Positions 55,479 to 64,000 of a DNA stretch of 64,000 bases are shown here, piece by piece. Under the pieces are notes generated by a model. That model was not told where the DNA came from. It made no database searches and worked only from the letters and a program-made list of their open reading frames with translations. The position numbers and the translations under genes were made by a program. Position 1 is the first letter of the stretch; the number at the start of each line of letters is the position of its first letter. The stretch is from Hyphomicrobiales bacterium (GTDB lineage: Bacteria; Pseudomonadota; Alphaproteobacteria; Rhizobiales; Beijerinckiaceae): assembly GCA_900470775.1 (NCBI GenBank), contig UCBZ01000034.1, positions 62,001-126,000 of the forward strand, given 5' to 3'.

Positions 55479-56633
55479 TCAGTTCCCCTTCGCCCGGCCG
55501 ACCAGCCCGCGCGCCACGATCATCCGCATCACCTCGTTGGTCCCCTCGAGGATCTGGTGGACGCGCAGGTCGCGGACGATCTTCTCGATGCCGTAATCGG
55601 CGAGATAGCCGTAGCCGCCATGAATCTGCAGTGCCTGGTTGGCGACGGTGAAGCCGGTGTCGGTGGCGACGCGCTTGGCCATGGCGCAGAGTTTCGTGGC
55701 GTCGGGCGCCTTGGCGTCGAGCGAGGCGGCAGCTCGCCAGAGCAGGCTGCGGGCCGCTTCCAGTTCGGTCGCCATGTCGGCGAGCGTGAACTGCAGCGCC
55801 TGGAAATCGGCGATGCGCGAGCCGAAGGCCTTGCGCTCCTGGGCATAGGCGATCGACTTGTCGAGCGCGCCCTGCGCCCCGCCAAGCGAGCAGGCGCCGA
55901 TATTGAGGCGCCCGCCATCGAGCCCGGCCATGGCGATCTTGAAGCCGATGCCCTCCGGCCCGAGCCGGTTGGCGACGGGCACGCGGCAGTTCTCGAAGAT
56001 CACCGCCGCCGTCGGCTGGGCGTTCCAGCCCATCTTCTTCTCGTTGGCGCCAAACGAGAGACCGGGCGTGCCCTTCTCGACGACCAGGGTCGAGATGCCC
56101 GATGGGCCGGCCTCGCCGGTGCGCACCATCACGACATAGATGTCGGAGACGCCGGCGCCCGAGATGAACTGCTTCTGCCCGTCGAGCACATAGTGGTCGC
56201 CATCCAGCACCGCCTTCGTCTTGAGGGCTGCCGCGTCGGAGCCCGCGCCGGGCTCGGTCAGGCAATAGCTCGCCAGATGCTCCATCGTGCAGAGCTTCGG
56301 CAGGAAGGTTTTGCGCTGCGCCTCGTCGCCATAGCGGTCGATCATCCAGGCGCACATGTTGTGGATCGAGATATAGGCGGATACCGTGGGACAACCGGTC
56401 GAGAGCGCCTCGAAGATCAGTGCCGCATCGAGCCGCGAGAGTCCCGAGCCGCCGACATCCTCGGCAATGTAGATGCCGCCCATGCCGAGGGCGGCGGCTG
56501 CGCGCATCTCCTCGACCGGGAAATGCTTCTCCTCGTCCCAGCGCATGGCGTTAGGCGCGAGCGTCTCCGCCGCAAAATCCTGGGCCATGTCGCGGATCGC
56601 GATCTGGTCCTCGCTCAGGGAAAACAGGCTCAA
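55479..56633 (-). CDS. Isobutyryl-CoA dehydrogenase-like acyl-CoA dehydrogenase
   Basis: A 384-residue FAD enzyme of the acyl-CoA dehydrogenase family. The FAD and substrate loops [24 protein letters not shown] ([16 protein letters not shown]) and [17 protein letters not shown] are intact, and the C-terminus has [20 protein letters not shown] and [13 protein letters not shown]. The catalytic Glu is expected near the ILEGTNE segment. Lying between mmsA and mmsB, it most likely oxidises isobutyryl-CoA to methacrylyl-CoA in valine catabolism. Short-chain substrates such as 2-methylbutyryl-CoA are also possible. Confidence 0.9.
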   Translation of the reverse strand: MSLFSLSEDQIAIRDMAQDFAAETLAPNAMRWDEEKHFPVEEMRAAAALGMGGIYIAEDVGGSGLSRLDAALIFEALSTGCPTVSAYISIHNMCAWMIDRYGDEAQRKTFLPKLCTMEHLASYCLTEPGAGSDAAALKTKAVLDGDHYVLDGQKQFISGAGVSDIYVVMVRTGEAGPSGISTLVVEKGTPGLSFGANEKKMGWNAQPTAAVIFENCRVPVANRLGPEGIGFKIAMAGLDGGRLNIGACSLGGAQGALDKSIAYAQERKAFGSRIADFQALQFTLADMATELEAARSLLWRAAASLDAKAPDATKLCAMAKRVATDTGFTVANQALQIHGGYGYLADYGIEKIVRDLRVHQILEGTNEVMRMIVARGLVGRAKGN

Positions 56634-56646
56634 GGCTGGCGCCCTT

Positions 56647-57186
56647 TCAAGGTTGACGCTGCTGGCGGGGCGCGGGCGGTCGCGCCGGCCGCCGTTCGGG
56701 GAAGGCTCCGTCGAACTGCGTCGCGCGCGCCCGGTGCGGCGAACGCGGCGAATCGATCGCGACGAAGTCCTCCGGCGTCGCTGCCTCCATCGGCTTGCCG
56801 ATGAAGACCCGCGGCCCGCGGTCGGTCACGACCACGTCGCCATAGGACAGGCTGCCGGCATCCATGAAGGTCTCTACGGTGACCGGGGGCGGTGGGGGAG
56901 GCGGGAGACTCGCTTCGCGCTCGCGCCTCTGCCGGTTCTCCTCGATCACCTGTCGGACGCGCTCCCGGTTGCGCCGGCGCGTCTCCTCGACCCGGCTCTG
57001 CCGAAACGCCTGGCAATGGCGCTGCTGGTCTTCGTTCAGGGCCACGCCTTCGCCCGGCTCGGCGTCACAGAGGGCGTCGCCGGCTGGCAAGGTTTGATAA
57101 GGCGCGGCCGGCTCCAACGCGGCCGCCTGCGCCGCTCCGGAGAGGAGCACGAGCGAGGATGCGATGATGCGCAGCGCTCGCCCCAT
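56647..57186 (-). CDS. Secreted Arg/Pro-rich hypothetical protein
   Basis: A 179-residue protein with a signal peptide ([20 protein letters not shown], cut near AAA). The middle is highly charged with a predicted helix ([20 protein letters not shown]). A run of eight prolines follows (PPPPPPPP at about 105-112), then [20 protein letters not shown] and a basic Pro-rich tail. I do not recognise a family. It lies between the dehydrogenase and mmsA genes on the same strand with 13 and 38 base gaps, so it shares their transcript, although its composition suggests an envelope role unrelated to valine degradation. Confidence 0.65.
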   Translation of the reverse strand: MGRALRIIASSLVLLSGAAQAAALEPAAPYQTLPAGDALCDAEPGEGVALNEDQQRHCQAFRQSRVEETRRRNRERVRQVIEENRQRREREASLPPPPPPPVTVETFMDAGSLSYGDVVVTDRGPRVFIGKPMEAATPEDFVAIDSPRSPHRARATQFDGAFPERRPARPPAPRQQRQP

Positions 57187-57224
57187 GCTCTCCTCCGCCG
57201 ATCCAGGCCCCGGTGTCGCGGGCC

Positions 57225-58721
57225 TCAGCTCATCGTCGGGATGACGAAGCTCGCGCCATCCTTGATACCGCTCGGCCAGCGCGCCGTCACCGTCTTGGTC
57301 TTGGTGTAGAAGCGGATCGAGTCCGGGCCGTGCTGGTTGAGGTCACCGAAAGACGAGCGCTTCCAGCCGCCGAAGGTGTAATAGGCCAGCGGCACCGGGA
57401 TCGGCACGTTGATGCCGACCATGCCGACCTGGACCTTCGAGGCGAAGTCGCGCGCCGCATCGCCGTCGCGGGTGAAGATCGCGGTGCCGTTGCCGTATTC
57501 GTGGTCGTTGGTCAGCTTCAGCGCCTCGTCATAGCTCTCGGCGCGGACCACAGAGAGGACTGGCCCGAAGATCTCCTCCTTGTAGATGCGCATGTCCTTG
57601 GTGACGTTGTCGAACAGGCAGCCGCCGACATAGAAGCCATTCTCATAGCCCTGCATCTTGAAGTCGCGCCCGTCTACCGCCAGCGTCGCGCCTTCGGCGA
57701 GGCCGATATCGATATAGGAGCGGATCTTCTCCTCTGCCGCCTTGGTGACGACCGGGCCGTAATCGGCGGCCATGTCGGTCGAGGGGCCGATCTTCAGGCT
57801 CTCGACACGCGGGATCAGCCGCTTGACCAACTCATCGGCGGTGGCCTTGCCGACCGGCACCGCTACCGAGATCGCCATGCAGCGCTCGCCGGCCGAACCG
57901 TAGCCGGCGCCGATCAGTGCATCGACGGCCTGGTCCATGTCGGCGTCGGGCATGATCACCATATGGTTCTTGGCGCCGCCGAAGCACTGCACGCGCTTAC
58001 CATTGGCGCAGCCGCGCGCGTAGATGTACTCGGCGATCGGGGTCGAGCCGACGAAGCCGATCGCCTTGATGTCGGGATCGTCCAGGATCGCGTCGACGGC
58101 CTCCTTGTCGCCGTTGACGACGTTGAGGATGCCGGGAGGGCCGCCGGCCTCGATGAAGAGCTCGGCGAGACGCATCGGCACGCCCGGGTCGCGCTCAGAT
58201 GGCTTCAGGATGAAGGCGTTGCCGCAGGCGATCGCGGGGCCGAGCTTCCACAACGGAATCATCGCCGGGAAGTTGAACGGCGTGATGCCGGCGACGACGC
58301 CGAGCGGCTGGCGCAGCGAATAGATGTCGATGCCGGGGCCGGCGCCGTCGGTGAACTCGCCCTTCATCAGGTTGGGCACGCCGAGCGAGAACTCGACGAC
58401 CTCGACGCCGCGCTGGATGTCGCCCTTGGCGTCAGGAATGGTCTTGCCATGCTCGCGAGCGAGCAATTCGGCCAGCTCGTCGTTGTTCTGTGCGATCAGG
58501 TCGAGGAACTTCATCAGCACGCGGGCGCGGCGCTGCGGATTGACGGCGGCCCATTTCGTCTGGGCCTCGGCAGCGTTCTCGACGGCGGCACGCAGCTCGG
58601 CCGGGGAGGCCAGCGCGACCTTGCCGATCACCGTGCCGTCCATAGGCTGGTAGATGTCGGCGGTGCGGCCCGAGGTGCCCGCGACATGCTTGCCGCCGAT
58701 GAAATGCCCAACCTGACGCAT
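57225..58721 (-). CDS. mmsA: Methylmalonate-semialdehyde dehydrogenase (CoA-acylating)
   Basis: A 498-residue aldehyde dehydrogenase that converts methylmalonate semialdehyde to propionyl-CoA in valine and thymine catabolism. The N-terminus HFIGGKHVAGTSGRTADIYQ is typical. The NAD-binding and catalytic regions include ITPFNFPAMIPLWKLGPAIA, GFVGSTPIAEYIY and the nucleophile Cys in GYGSAGERCMAISV. GGGGAGGA precedes the start. It is the first gene of the minus-strand string ending in mmsB and is divergent from a LysR gene, which probably controls it. Confidence 0.95.
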   Translation of the reverse strand: MRQVGHFIGGKHVAGTSGRTADIYQPMDGTVIGKVALASPAELRAAVENAAEAQTKWAAVNPQRRARVLMKFLDLIAQNNDELAELLAREHGKTIPDAKGDIQRGVEVVEFSLGVPNLMKGEFTDGAGPGIDIYSLRQPLGVVAGITPFNFPAMIPLWKLGPAIACGNAFILKPSERDPGVPMRLAELFIEAGGPPGILNVVNGDKEAVDAILDDPDIKAIGFVGSTPIAEYIYARGCANGKRVQCFGGAKNHMVIMPDADMDQAVDALIGAGYGSAGERCMAISVAVPVGKATADELVKRLIPRVESLKIGPSTDMAADYGPVVTKAAEEKIRSYIDIGLAEGATLAVDGRDFKMQGYENGFYVGGCLFDNVTKDMRIYKEEIFGPVLSVVRAESYDEALKLTNDHEYGNGTAIFTRDGDAARDFASKVQVGMVGINVPIPVPLAYYTFGGWKRSSFGDLNQHGPDSIRFYTKTKTVTARWPSGIKDGASFVIPTMS

Positions 58722-58846
58722 CGCGTCCTCCCCTACGAATGGTGATGTCTCGAAACTCAGGGCACCCCTACCATTCTCGTTTGCGCACGGCTATAGCGAC
58801 GTTGGATCAGGCGTCGTGCGGAAACACAAATATCGGGGAGGGGCGC

Positions 58847-59770
58847 TTGGAGCGGTTCGACTGGGACGATCTGCGCTTCTTCCTGGCGGTCGCGCGCTCT
58901 GGCCGGCTGACGGCGGCCGCGCGCCGGCTCGGCGCCGACCACGCCACCGTCTCGCGGCGCATCACCTCGCTGGAGGATTCGCTCAAGGCCAAGCTCTTCG
59001 AGCGAAGGCCGCAGGGCTATACGCTGACAGCGCATGGCGAGAGGCTGCTGGCCCGGGCCGAGAGCATGGAGACCGACGCGCTGGCGATCCAGAGCGACAT
59101 CGGCGGCGCCGACATGGCGCTGGCCGGTACGGTCAGGATCGGCGCGCCGGACGGCTTCGGCACGATCTTCCTCGCGCCGCGCCTCGCCGGACTGGCGAGC
59201 GCTTATCCCGGCCTCGAGATCCAGCTCATCGCCATGCCGCGCCTGCTCTCGCTGTCGAAGCGCGAGGCCGATGTCGCGATCACGCTCGCCCCGCCCAAGG
59301 AAGGCAAGGTCGTGGCGCGCAAGCTGTCCGACTATCGCCTCGGCCTCTACGCCACGCAGGCCTATCTCGACTCGATGCCGAAGGTCGAAAAGCCGGAGGA
59401 TCTCTTCTCCCACCGCATCGTCGGCTATATCGACGACCTGATCTTCACGCCCGAGCTCGACTACCTCGACGAGGTCGCGAAGGGCCTGCGGGCGCAGGTC
59501 CAGAGTTCGAGCGTCCTGGCGCAGATGAATGCGGTCGTCGGGGGCGCCGGCATCGGCGTGATCCACCATTTCATGGCGCAGGATGAGCCACGTCTCGTCC
59601 CCGTCCTGCCCGAGACGGTCTCGATCACGCGCTCATTCTGGCTCTTGGTGCATGCCGATCTGAAGGATGTCGCCCGCGTCCGCGCCATCGTCGATTTCGT
59701 CGTGCGCGAGGCCAAGTCCAGCCGCGCCCTGCTGATGGGCGAGGGGGCAGGCCTTAAAAACATGCCCTAA
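58847..59770 (+). CDS. LysR-family transcriptional regulator, divergent from mmsA
   Basis: A 307-residue LysR regulator. The N-terminal HTH is FDWDDLRFFLAVARSGRLTA through GADHATVSRRITSLEDSLKA; the C-terminal effector domain follows. The TTG start has GGGGAGGGG about 4 bases upstream and matches the usual N-terminus of this subgroup. It is divergent from mmsA, and the 125-base gap contains GAATGGT (58737-58743) and ACCATTC (58770-58776), a dyad that may be part of its operator. It probably regulates the valine-degradation genes. Its stop is 50 bases from the stop of the convergent ABC permease. Confidence 0.9.
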   Translation: MERFDWDDLRFFLAVARSGRLTAAARRLGADHATVSRRITSLEDSLKAKLFERRPQGYTLTAHGERLLARAESMETDALAIQSDIGGADMALAGTVRIGAPDGFGTIFLAPRLAGLASAYPGLEIQLIAMPRLLSLSKREADVAITLAPPKEGKVVARKLSDYRLGLYATQAYLDSMPKVEKPEDLFSHRIVGYIDDLIFTPELDYLDEVAKGLRAQVQSSSVLAQMNAVVGGAGIGVIHHFMAQDEPRLVPVLPETVSITRSFWLLVHADLKDVARVRAIVDFVVREAKSSRALLMGEGAGLKNMP

Positions 59771-59819
59771 GCGCTGAGGAAGGCGATGCGTCGCCGCGCG
59801 AGGCGGGCATGACGCCCCG

Positions 59820-61565
59820 TCAGATCCGCCAGGGCAGCACGTTCTGCGGCAGCCGCTTCGCCAGCAGGTCCAGCAGCAGCATCGCCACGAAGATGACCGC
59901 CGAGGCGCTGATCGCGACGGCCGCCGCCTCGCCGGCGAGGCCGGCTTCCTTCAGCGAGAACAGCACGACGCCGAGCGTCTCGGTGCCCGAGGACCACAGC
60001 AGCGCCGAGACCGTCAGCTCGTTGAAGGCGACGAGGAAGACCATCAGCGCGCTGACGGTCGCTGCCGGCGCCAGGATCGGCGCGACGATGAAGCGCAGCA
60101 TCTGCCACAGCGTCACACCGTCGAGCCGCGCCGCCTCCTCGTGATGCGCCTCGATCTGCGCCATCGCCGCGACAGGCGCCTTCAGCGCCAGCGGCAGGAA
60201 GCGCGCGAGATAGGCGAACAGGATGATGAAGGGCGTGGCATAGATGCTGACGCCGAGCAGGGGCAGCGGCTTCAGGAACATCAGGATGCAGGCGATGGAG
60301 AGCACCACGCCGGGCAGGGCGTAGGGCAGTTCGATGACGACCTCGACGACGCGCCGCAGCTTGCCCATGCGCCGCTCCAGCGCATAGGCGAAGGCGACCG
60401 AAACCAGCGCCAGGATCAGCGCGGCGCTGCCGGCGAACAGGAAGGAGTTGCGGAAGGCGCGCACCGTCACGTCCTGCCGCAGCAGCACCTCGACGAATTT
60501 GTCGAGCGTCAGGTTCTGCCAGTTCAGCGCGACGCCGAGCGCCGGCGTCAGCGCCTCGCCGAGCAGGGCGAGGAAAGGCAGGCCGAGCTTGACTGCCAGC
60601 AGCAGCCAGAGCCCGCCCGTGACCAGAGGGCGTGCCCGGCCGAGCTGCCAGAAGGGTTGCAGCGGCCGCTCGATCTCGACCTTGCCGCCGCCGCGCCGTG
60701 TCGCCAGCATGCCGGCGATGATGCCGAGCCCCGCCACCAGCGCGACCAGCACAGACAAAGCGGCAGCGTCGGGCAGACCGGCCGGCCCGAAGCTCGACAG
60801 GCGCCGATAGATCAGCGTCGGCAGCGTGAGATAGTTCACGGGAAGCCCGAGCAGCGCCGGAATCCCGAAATTGCCGATGCCCGCGACGAAGGCGAGCAGC
60901 GCCGCTGCGATGATCTGCGGCCGCAGCACCGGCAGCAGGATGCGCGCCACGATGGTGCCGGGCCCGGCGCCTTCCATCTGCGCCGCCTCGATCAGGGATT
61001 GCGGCACGCTGCGCAGGCCGGTCCAGAGCGTGATCGCGACCAGCGGCGCGTGATGCAGCGCCATCACCAGCGCGATGCCGCCGCGCCCGAGCAGCGGGTT
61101 CGGCGTGCCGGGCTCCGGCGACAGGCCGAACAGCGAAAGGATCGGCGAATGCGGCGCGAACAGGCTCAGGAACGCCAGCGCCGCGACCTGCGGCGCGATC
61201 ATCATCGAGAAGACGAGCGCGAACGCGATCGGTCGCTTGCCGCGCACATCCGTGACGCCGAGCATGATCGCGGCGGTGCCACCAATCAAAAGCGCGCCGA
61301 TGGCCGAGAGCCCGGCAGTCTCGAAGGTGTGGAGCGTCGCGTTGATCGCAGCCCGGCTGCCGATTTCCGCAAGCGCAGCATCCGGCGCGAACTGCCAGCC
61401 CGGCGCGAAGGCCGCCGCCGCCAACCGCAAAAAGGGCAGGCCGCCGAGCAGCAGCGCGCAGGCCGCCACCAGAACCGGCAGGCCAAGGCCAGCCGGAAGG
61501 CTCAGGCCTCGCCAAAGCGGGCGAGGCCTGGTCTCCTGCCAGTCTGTATGGGCAGCCAGTGTCAC
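59820..61565 (-). CDS. ABC transporter permease, fused two-domain (Fe3+/FbpB type)
   Basis: A 581-residue inner-membrane protein with two permease domains of the FbpB class (about 12 helices). The EAA loops are EAAQMEGAGPGTIVARILLP in the first half and EEAARLDGVTLWQMLRFIVA in the second. The start overlaps the stop of the binding-protein gene by four bases. No ATP-binding subunit follows; the next gene is the convergent LysR regulator, so the ATPase must come from elsewhere. A competing ORF in another frame (59767-61515) is poor in membrane segments and is a shadow. Confidence 0.87.
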   Translation of the reverse strand: MTLAAHTDWQETRPRPLWRGLSLPAGLGLPVLVAACALLLGGLPFLRLAAAAFAPGWQFAPDAALAEIGSRAAINATLHTFETAGLSAIGALLIGGTAAIMLGVTDVRGKRPIAFALVFSMMIAPQVAALAFLSLFAPHSPILSLFGLSPEPGTPNPLLGRGGIALVMALHHAPLVAITLWTGLRSVPQSLIEAAQMEGAGPGTIVARILLPVLRPQIIAAALLAFVAGIGNFGIPALLGLPVNYLTLPTLIYRRLSSFGPAGLPDAAALSVLVALVAGLGIIAGMLATRRGGGKVEIERPLQPFWQLGRARPLVTGGLWLLLAVKLGLPFLALLGEALTPALGVALNWQNLTLDKFVEVLLRQDVTVRAFRNSFLFAGSAALILALVSVAFAYALERRMGKLRRVVEVVIELPYALPGVVLSIACILMFLKPLPLLGVSIYATPFIILFAYLARFLPLALKAPVAAMAQIEAHHEEAARLDGVTLWQMLRFIVAPILAPAATVSALMVFLVAFNELTVSALLWSSGTETLGVVLFSLKEAGLAGEAAAVAISASAVIFVAMLLLDLLAKRLPQNVLPWRI

Positions 61566-62557
61566 TCGAAGATCGCGCTGAAGCGCTTGCGCGAGGCCGC
61601 CTCGTCGGCCAGCGCCTTGCCGGCGTCGAACGGCATCAGCTTGATCGCGCTGCGGTCGGGGTAGCCGGCCGGGAGGGCGACGTCGGGATGGGCCGCGACA
61701 TAGCCCTGCTTCAGTGCAAGTTCCTGGCCGTCCTTCGAGATCAGGAAATCGACGAAGGCCTTGGCGGCTTCCGGGTTCTTGCTGGACTTGAGGATGGCGA
61801 CCGGCTCGCTGACGGCCGAGACGCCCTCGCTCGGGAAGACGAACTCGACGGGCGCGCCCTTGGCCTTCTCGCGGATCGGCATGAAGTCGACGATCATGCC
61901 GTAGAGCTTCTCGCCCGTCGCGACCTGGCGCAGGATGTCGCCATTGGCGCCCGCCGCGAGCGCGCCGTTCTTCTGCAGGGCTTCATAGAAGGCCCAGCCG
62001 GTCGGCAGATTGCCGGTCAGGGTGATGGTGTGGATCATCGCCGCGCCGGAGTTCAGCGGGCTCGGCATCGCCAGCAGGTTCTTGGCCTCGGGCTTGATCA
62101 GGTCGAGCCAGCTCGTCGGCTTCATCGCAGCCTTGGTGTTGTAGACGATGCCGGTCGTGATCAGCTTGGTTGCGAACCAGAACTTGGCGGGGTCGTGCAC
62201 GCCGGCCGGATAGGCCGAGGTCTCGGCCTTGTCATGCGCCAGCAGGCGGTTTTCCTTTTTCAGGCCTTCCATCGTCACCGCGTCGGCGATCAGCAGCAGG
62301 TCGGCCTGCGGCGCGCCGGCCTCGATCTCGGCGCGCAGCTTGGCCATCACACGGGGCGTGCCGTCGCGAACGAAGCTGATGTCGACCTTGGGATATTTCG
62401 CCTTGAAGGCGTCGATGGTCTGCTGGGCATCGGTGTTGGGCTGGCTGGTATAGAGGACGAGCTTGCCTTCGACGGCCTGGGCCCATGCCTGCGGGGCGGC
62501 CAGCGTACCGGCGACAACAGCCGCCGTGATGATGGCGATCGACGTCTTGATCGGCAT
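61562..62557 (-). CDS. ABC transporter substrate-binding protein (Fe3+/FbpA-type)
   Basis: A 331-residue periplasmic binding protein of the iron/sulfate-type superfamily. The signal peptide MPIKTSIAIITAAVVAGTLA ends AWAQA (about residue 27). The mature protein starts VEGKLVLYTSQPNTDAQQTI, and includes ADLLLIADAVTMEGLKKENR and MPSPLNSGAAMIHT. The ATG is fixed by AAGGAGAG about 6 bases upstream. It is the first gene of a two-gene operon with the fused permease. The ligand could be iron or another small anion; without the tyrosine ligand pattern being clear, I leave it open. Confidence 0.86.
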   Translation of the reverse strand: MPIKTSIAIITAAVVAGTLAAPQAWAQAVEGKLVLYTSQPNTDAQQTIDAFKAKYPKVDISFVRDGTPRVMAKLRAEIEAGAPQADLLLIADAVTMEGLKKENRLLAHDKAETSAYPAGVHDPAKFWFATKLITTGIVYNTKAAMKPTSWLDLIKPEAKNLLAMPSPLNSGAAMIHTITLTGNLPTGWAFYEALQKNGALAAGANGDILRQVATGEKLYGMIVDFMPIREKAKGAPVEFVFPSEGVSAVSEPVAILKSSKNPEAAKAFVDFLISKDGQELALKQGYVAAHPDVALPAGYPDRSAIKLMPFDAGKALADEAASRKRFSAIFE

Positions 62558-62787
62558 GAAACTCTCCTTTGCGCGTGCCCGAGCGGGCTTGGCGCTGGCG
62601 GTAGTCTCCGCATATGACATATCCATGAAGGCTGCGTCATGAGGCCGAAGGCGTTCGGCTGCCATGAAAACGGCGGGACGTTGCTGCTTGTATGCAGGAC
62701 GGCCCTGCCGCCGGGCGGCTTGACCCTGCCGGGCGGGCGCCCCACGTTCCGCCTGAATCCCCTGCATCCGATCGCGACAGGAAAGCC

Positions 62788-63744
62788 ATGACCGCCTCCA
62801 AGCTCGACCAGCTCCGCAAGATGACCACGGTCGTCGCCGACACCGGCGATATCGAAGCGGTCCGCCGGCTCAAGCCCGTCGACTGCACCACCAACCCGAC
62901 GCTGATCCTGAAAGCCGTTGAGACCCCGGCCTATGCCGGTCTCGTCGACGAGGCGATCGCCTGGGGCAGGAAGGCCGGCGGCAGCGACAAGGCCGTGCAT
63001 GCGGTCTGCGACCGGCTCGCCGTCACCTTCGGCGCCGAACTGACCAAGATCGTGCCCGGCCGGGTCTCGACCGAGGTCGATGCCGATCTGTCGTTCGACA
63101 CAAAGGCGACGATCGACAAGGCGCGCAGCATCATTGCCGCCTATCAGGAGCGCGGCATCGAGAAGGATCGCGTCCTGATCAAGATCGCCTCGACCTGGGA
63201 GGGCATACAGGCCGCCAAGGTGCTGCAGGGCGAAGGCATCGACTGCAATCTGACGCTGCTGTTTTCGCTGCCGCAGGCCGTGGCCTGCGCCGATGCCGGC
63301 GCTTTCCTGATCTCGCCCTTCGTCGGCCGCATCCTCGACTGGCACGTCAAGGCCGGCGGCGGCCCCTACACCGCCGAGACCGATCCCGGCGTCGTCTCGG
63401 TCGGGACCATCTACGCGTATTACAAGACCCATGGCATCGAGACGGTGGTGATGGGCGCGTCCTTCCGCAACACCGGCGAGATCGAGGCGCTGGCCGGCTG
63501 CGACCGGCTGACCATCGGACCGGGCCTGCTCGACGAACTCGCCGGTGCGACGGGCGACCTGCCGCGCAAGCTATCTGCCGACAAGCCGGGCGAGGCCCCC
63601 GCCAAGCTGACGCTCGACGAAAAAGCCTTCCGCTTCGCGATGAACGAGGATGCGATGGGCACCGAGAAGCTGGCGGAAGGCATCCGCGGCTTCGTCAAGG
63701 ACCTGCGCGGCCTGCGCAAGCTCGTGGCTGCGAAGCTCGCCTGA
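62788..63744 (+). CDS. tal: Transaldolase (TalB type)
   Basis: A 318-residue cytoplasmic enzyme of the non-oxidative pentose phosphate pathway, moving a dihydroxyacetone unit from sedoheptulose 7-phosphate to glyceraldehyde 3-phosphate. The Schiff-base Lys132 is in [11 protein letters not shown]. The signature [15 protein letters not shown] is at the N-terminus, and [16 protein letters not shown] and [20 protein letters not shown] follow. It is the long TalB-type form. The start is set by GACAGGAAAG just before the ATG; the longer ORF upstream overlaps the promoter of the divergent binding-protein gene. Confidence 0.93.
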   Translation: MTASKLDQLRKMTTVVADTGDIEAVRRLKPVDCTTNPTLILKAVETPAYAGLVDEAIAWGRKAGGSDKAVHAVCDRLAVTFGAELTKIVPGRVSTEVDADLSFDTKATIDKARSIIAAYQERGIEKDRVLIKIASTWEGIQAAKVLQGEGIDCNLTLLFSLPQAVACADAGAFLISPFVGRILDWHVKAGGGPYTAETDPGVVSVGTIYAYYKTHGIETVVMGASFRNTGEIEALAGCDRLTIGPGLLDELAGATGDLPRKLSADKPGEAPAKLTLDEKAFRFAMNEDAMGTEKLAEGIRGFVKDLRGLRKLVAAKLA

Positions 63745-63755
63745 AAGGCGGAATG

Positions 63756-63841
63756 CGTCATTGCGAGACGGCAAAGCCGACGAAGCAATCCAGGGCATAG
63801 AACCCTAAGATTTAGATTGCTTCGCTTTGCTCGCAATGACG
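63756..63841. repeat. Palindromic intergenic repeat (family C) after transaldolase
   Basis: An 86-base element with outer arms CGTCATTGCGAG (63756-63767) and CTCGCAATGACG (63830-63841), perfect over 12 bases. The inner arms CGAAGCAATC (63781-63790) and GATTGCTTCG (63815-63824) pair over 10. A small AGGG/CCCT hairpin lies at the tip. It starts 11 bases after the transaldolase stop and may serve as its transcript end. It resembles repeats widespread in alphaproteobacterial genomes and differs in sequence from the other elements in this window. Confidence 0.8.
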
Positions 63842-63865
63842 GCTGCGGCGGGCTTGGCCGGACGC

Positions 63866-64000
63866 TCAGGGCTTCGGTGCGACCTCGGCCTGCGCCGTGA
63901 CATTCGGCTTCGGCGGCGGCGAGGCCGGGTCGAAGAAGCTGCGGCCGCCGGCGGCCGCGGTTTCGAGCTGGTGCTTCCAGCCCTTGGTGTCCTTGCCGCC
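63866..64000 (-). CDS. C-terminal end of a protein of unknown function, 3' partial gene cut by window edge
   Basis: On the minus strand an open frame runs from the right edge to a TGA at 63866-63868. It encodes 44 residues that include KGWKHQLETAAAGGRSFFDP and a Pro/Lys-rich tail ending VTAQAEVAPKP. The frame is open throughout and the composition is plausible for a protein tail, but no family can be named. The start lies outside the window. Confidence 0.45.
   Translation of the reverse strand, partial: GGKDTKGWKHQLETAAAGGRSFFDPASPPPKPNVTAQAEVAPKP

Noticed and set aside
57213..58745. 510-codon open frame on the plus strand opposite mmsA
   Set aside because: It lies fully antisense to a clear mmsA gene and is rich in Asp, Arg, His and Val without domain features.
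59767..61515. 582-codon frame overlapping the Fe-type permease in another frame on the same strand
   Set aside because: Arg/Ala-rich and without membrane helices; the alternative frame encodes a clear two-domain permease with EAA loops.
1..64000. CRISPR arrays or defence islands
   Set aside because: No regularly spaced direct repeats and no cas or known defence genes were seen.

Overview
This is a chromosomal window from a high-GC Gram-negative bacterium. It is most likely an alphaproteobacterium of the order Hyphomicrobiales (Rhizobiales); a Bosea-like or Methylobacterium-like genome is my best guess. The evidence is the gene order murA / DUF2948 / hisD / UPF0262 / low-molecular-weight phosphatase, the DUF6460 protein, the ligase-associated DNA-repair gene set, the valine-degradation genes with a divergent LysR gene, and several families of palindromic intergenic repeats of a type common in that order. 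There is no rRNA or other phylogenetic marker to settle the genus. I see no prophage, insertion sequence, integrase or CRISPR array, and most genes look like ordinary core or transport metabolism.

Layout. 1-7.3 kb: an MlrC-type metallopeptidase (cut by the left edge), a YtcJ-type amidohydrolase preceded by a 13-codon ORF, a family-5 (peptide-type) ABC transporter without its ATPases, and an aspartoacylase-type deacylase. This looks like one uptake and hydrolysis operon. 7.4-7.8 kb: a shattered AraC-family regulator. 7.9-17 kb: phosphonate transporter phnDCE, a HAD class IIA hydrolase and a second, Fe/2-AEP-type ABC transporter, with two Pho-box-like direct repeats in the two intergenic regions that flank the HAD gene. 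17.3 kb: tRNA-Thr(GGT). 17.6-26.1 kb: the four genes of the ligase-associated DNA damage response set (PdeM, Lhr-like helicase, MBL exonuclease, ATP-dependent ligase), interleaved with a VOC protein, a TPR methyltransferase and an SGNH hydrolase. 26-36 kb: signalling and regulation (LuxR response regulator, S24 repressor with a nested dyad upstream, histidine kinase, GGDEF-EAL protein, RpfF-like crotonase), plus pyrD and a disulfide-oxidoreductase homologue that has lost its redox cysteines. 36.6-41 kb: murA, DUF2948, hisD, UPF0262 and phosphatase. 41-44 kb: a chemoreceptor with a coupled small membrane protein, and deoB. 44-50 kb: yejABEF peptide importer. 50.4-54.4 kb: membrane cytochrome c, kdsB, pheA, a VOC protein and nudC. 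54.5-59.8 kb: valine/isobutyrate degradation (mmsA, acyl-CoA dehydrogenase, mmsB) with a divergent LysR regulator. 59.8-62.6 kb: an Fe-type ABC transporter with no ATPase beside it. 62.8-63.7 kb: transaldolase, then a repeat and the C-terminal end of a gene cut by the right edge.

I do not see an obviously new defence or mobile system. The observations most worth a second look are the cysteine-less pyridine-nucleotide disulfide oxidoreductase homologue, the RpfF-like synthase directly upstream of a c-di-GMP enzyme, the paired Pho-box arrangement around the HAD hydrolase and two transporters, the cloverleaf-like repeat near 48.25 kb, the nested operator of the S24 repressor and the coupled 13-codon leader ORF near 1.1 kb. 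Starts were moved downstream of the longest possible ORF wherever a ribosome-binding site, signal peptide or family N-terminus supported it.
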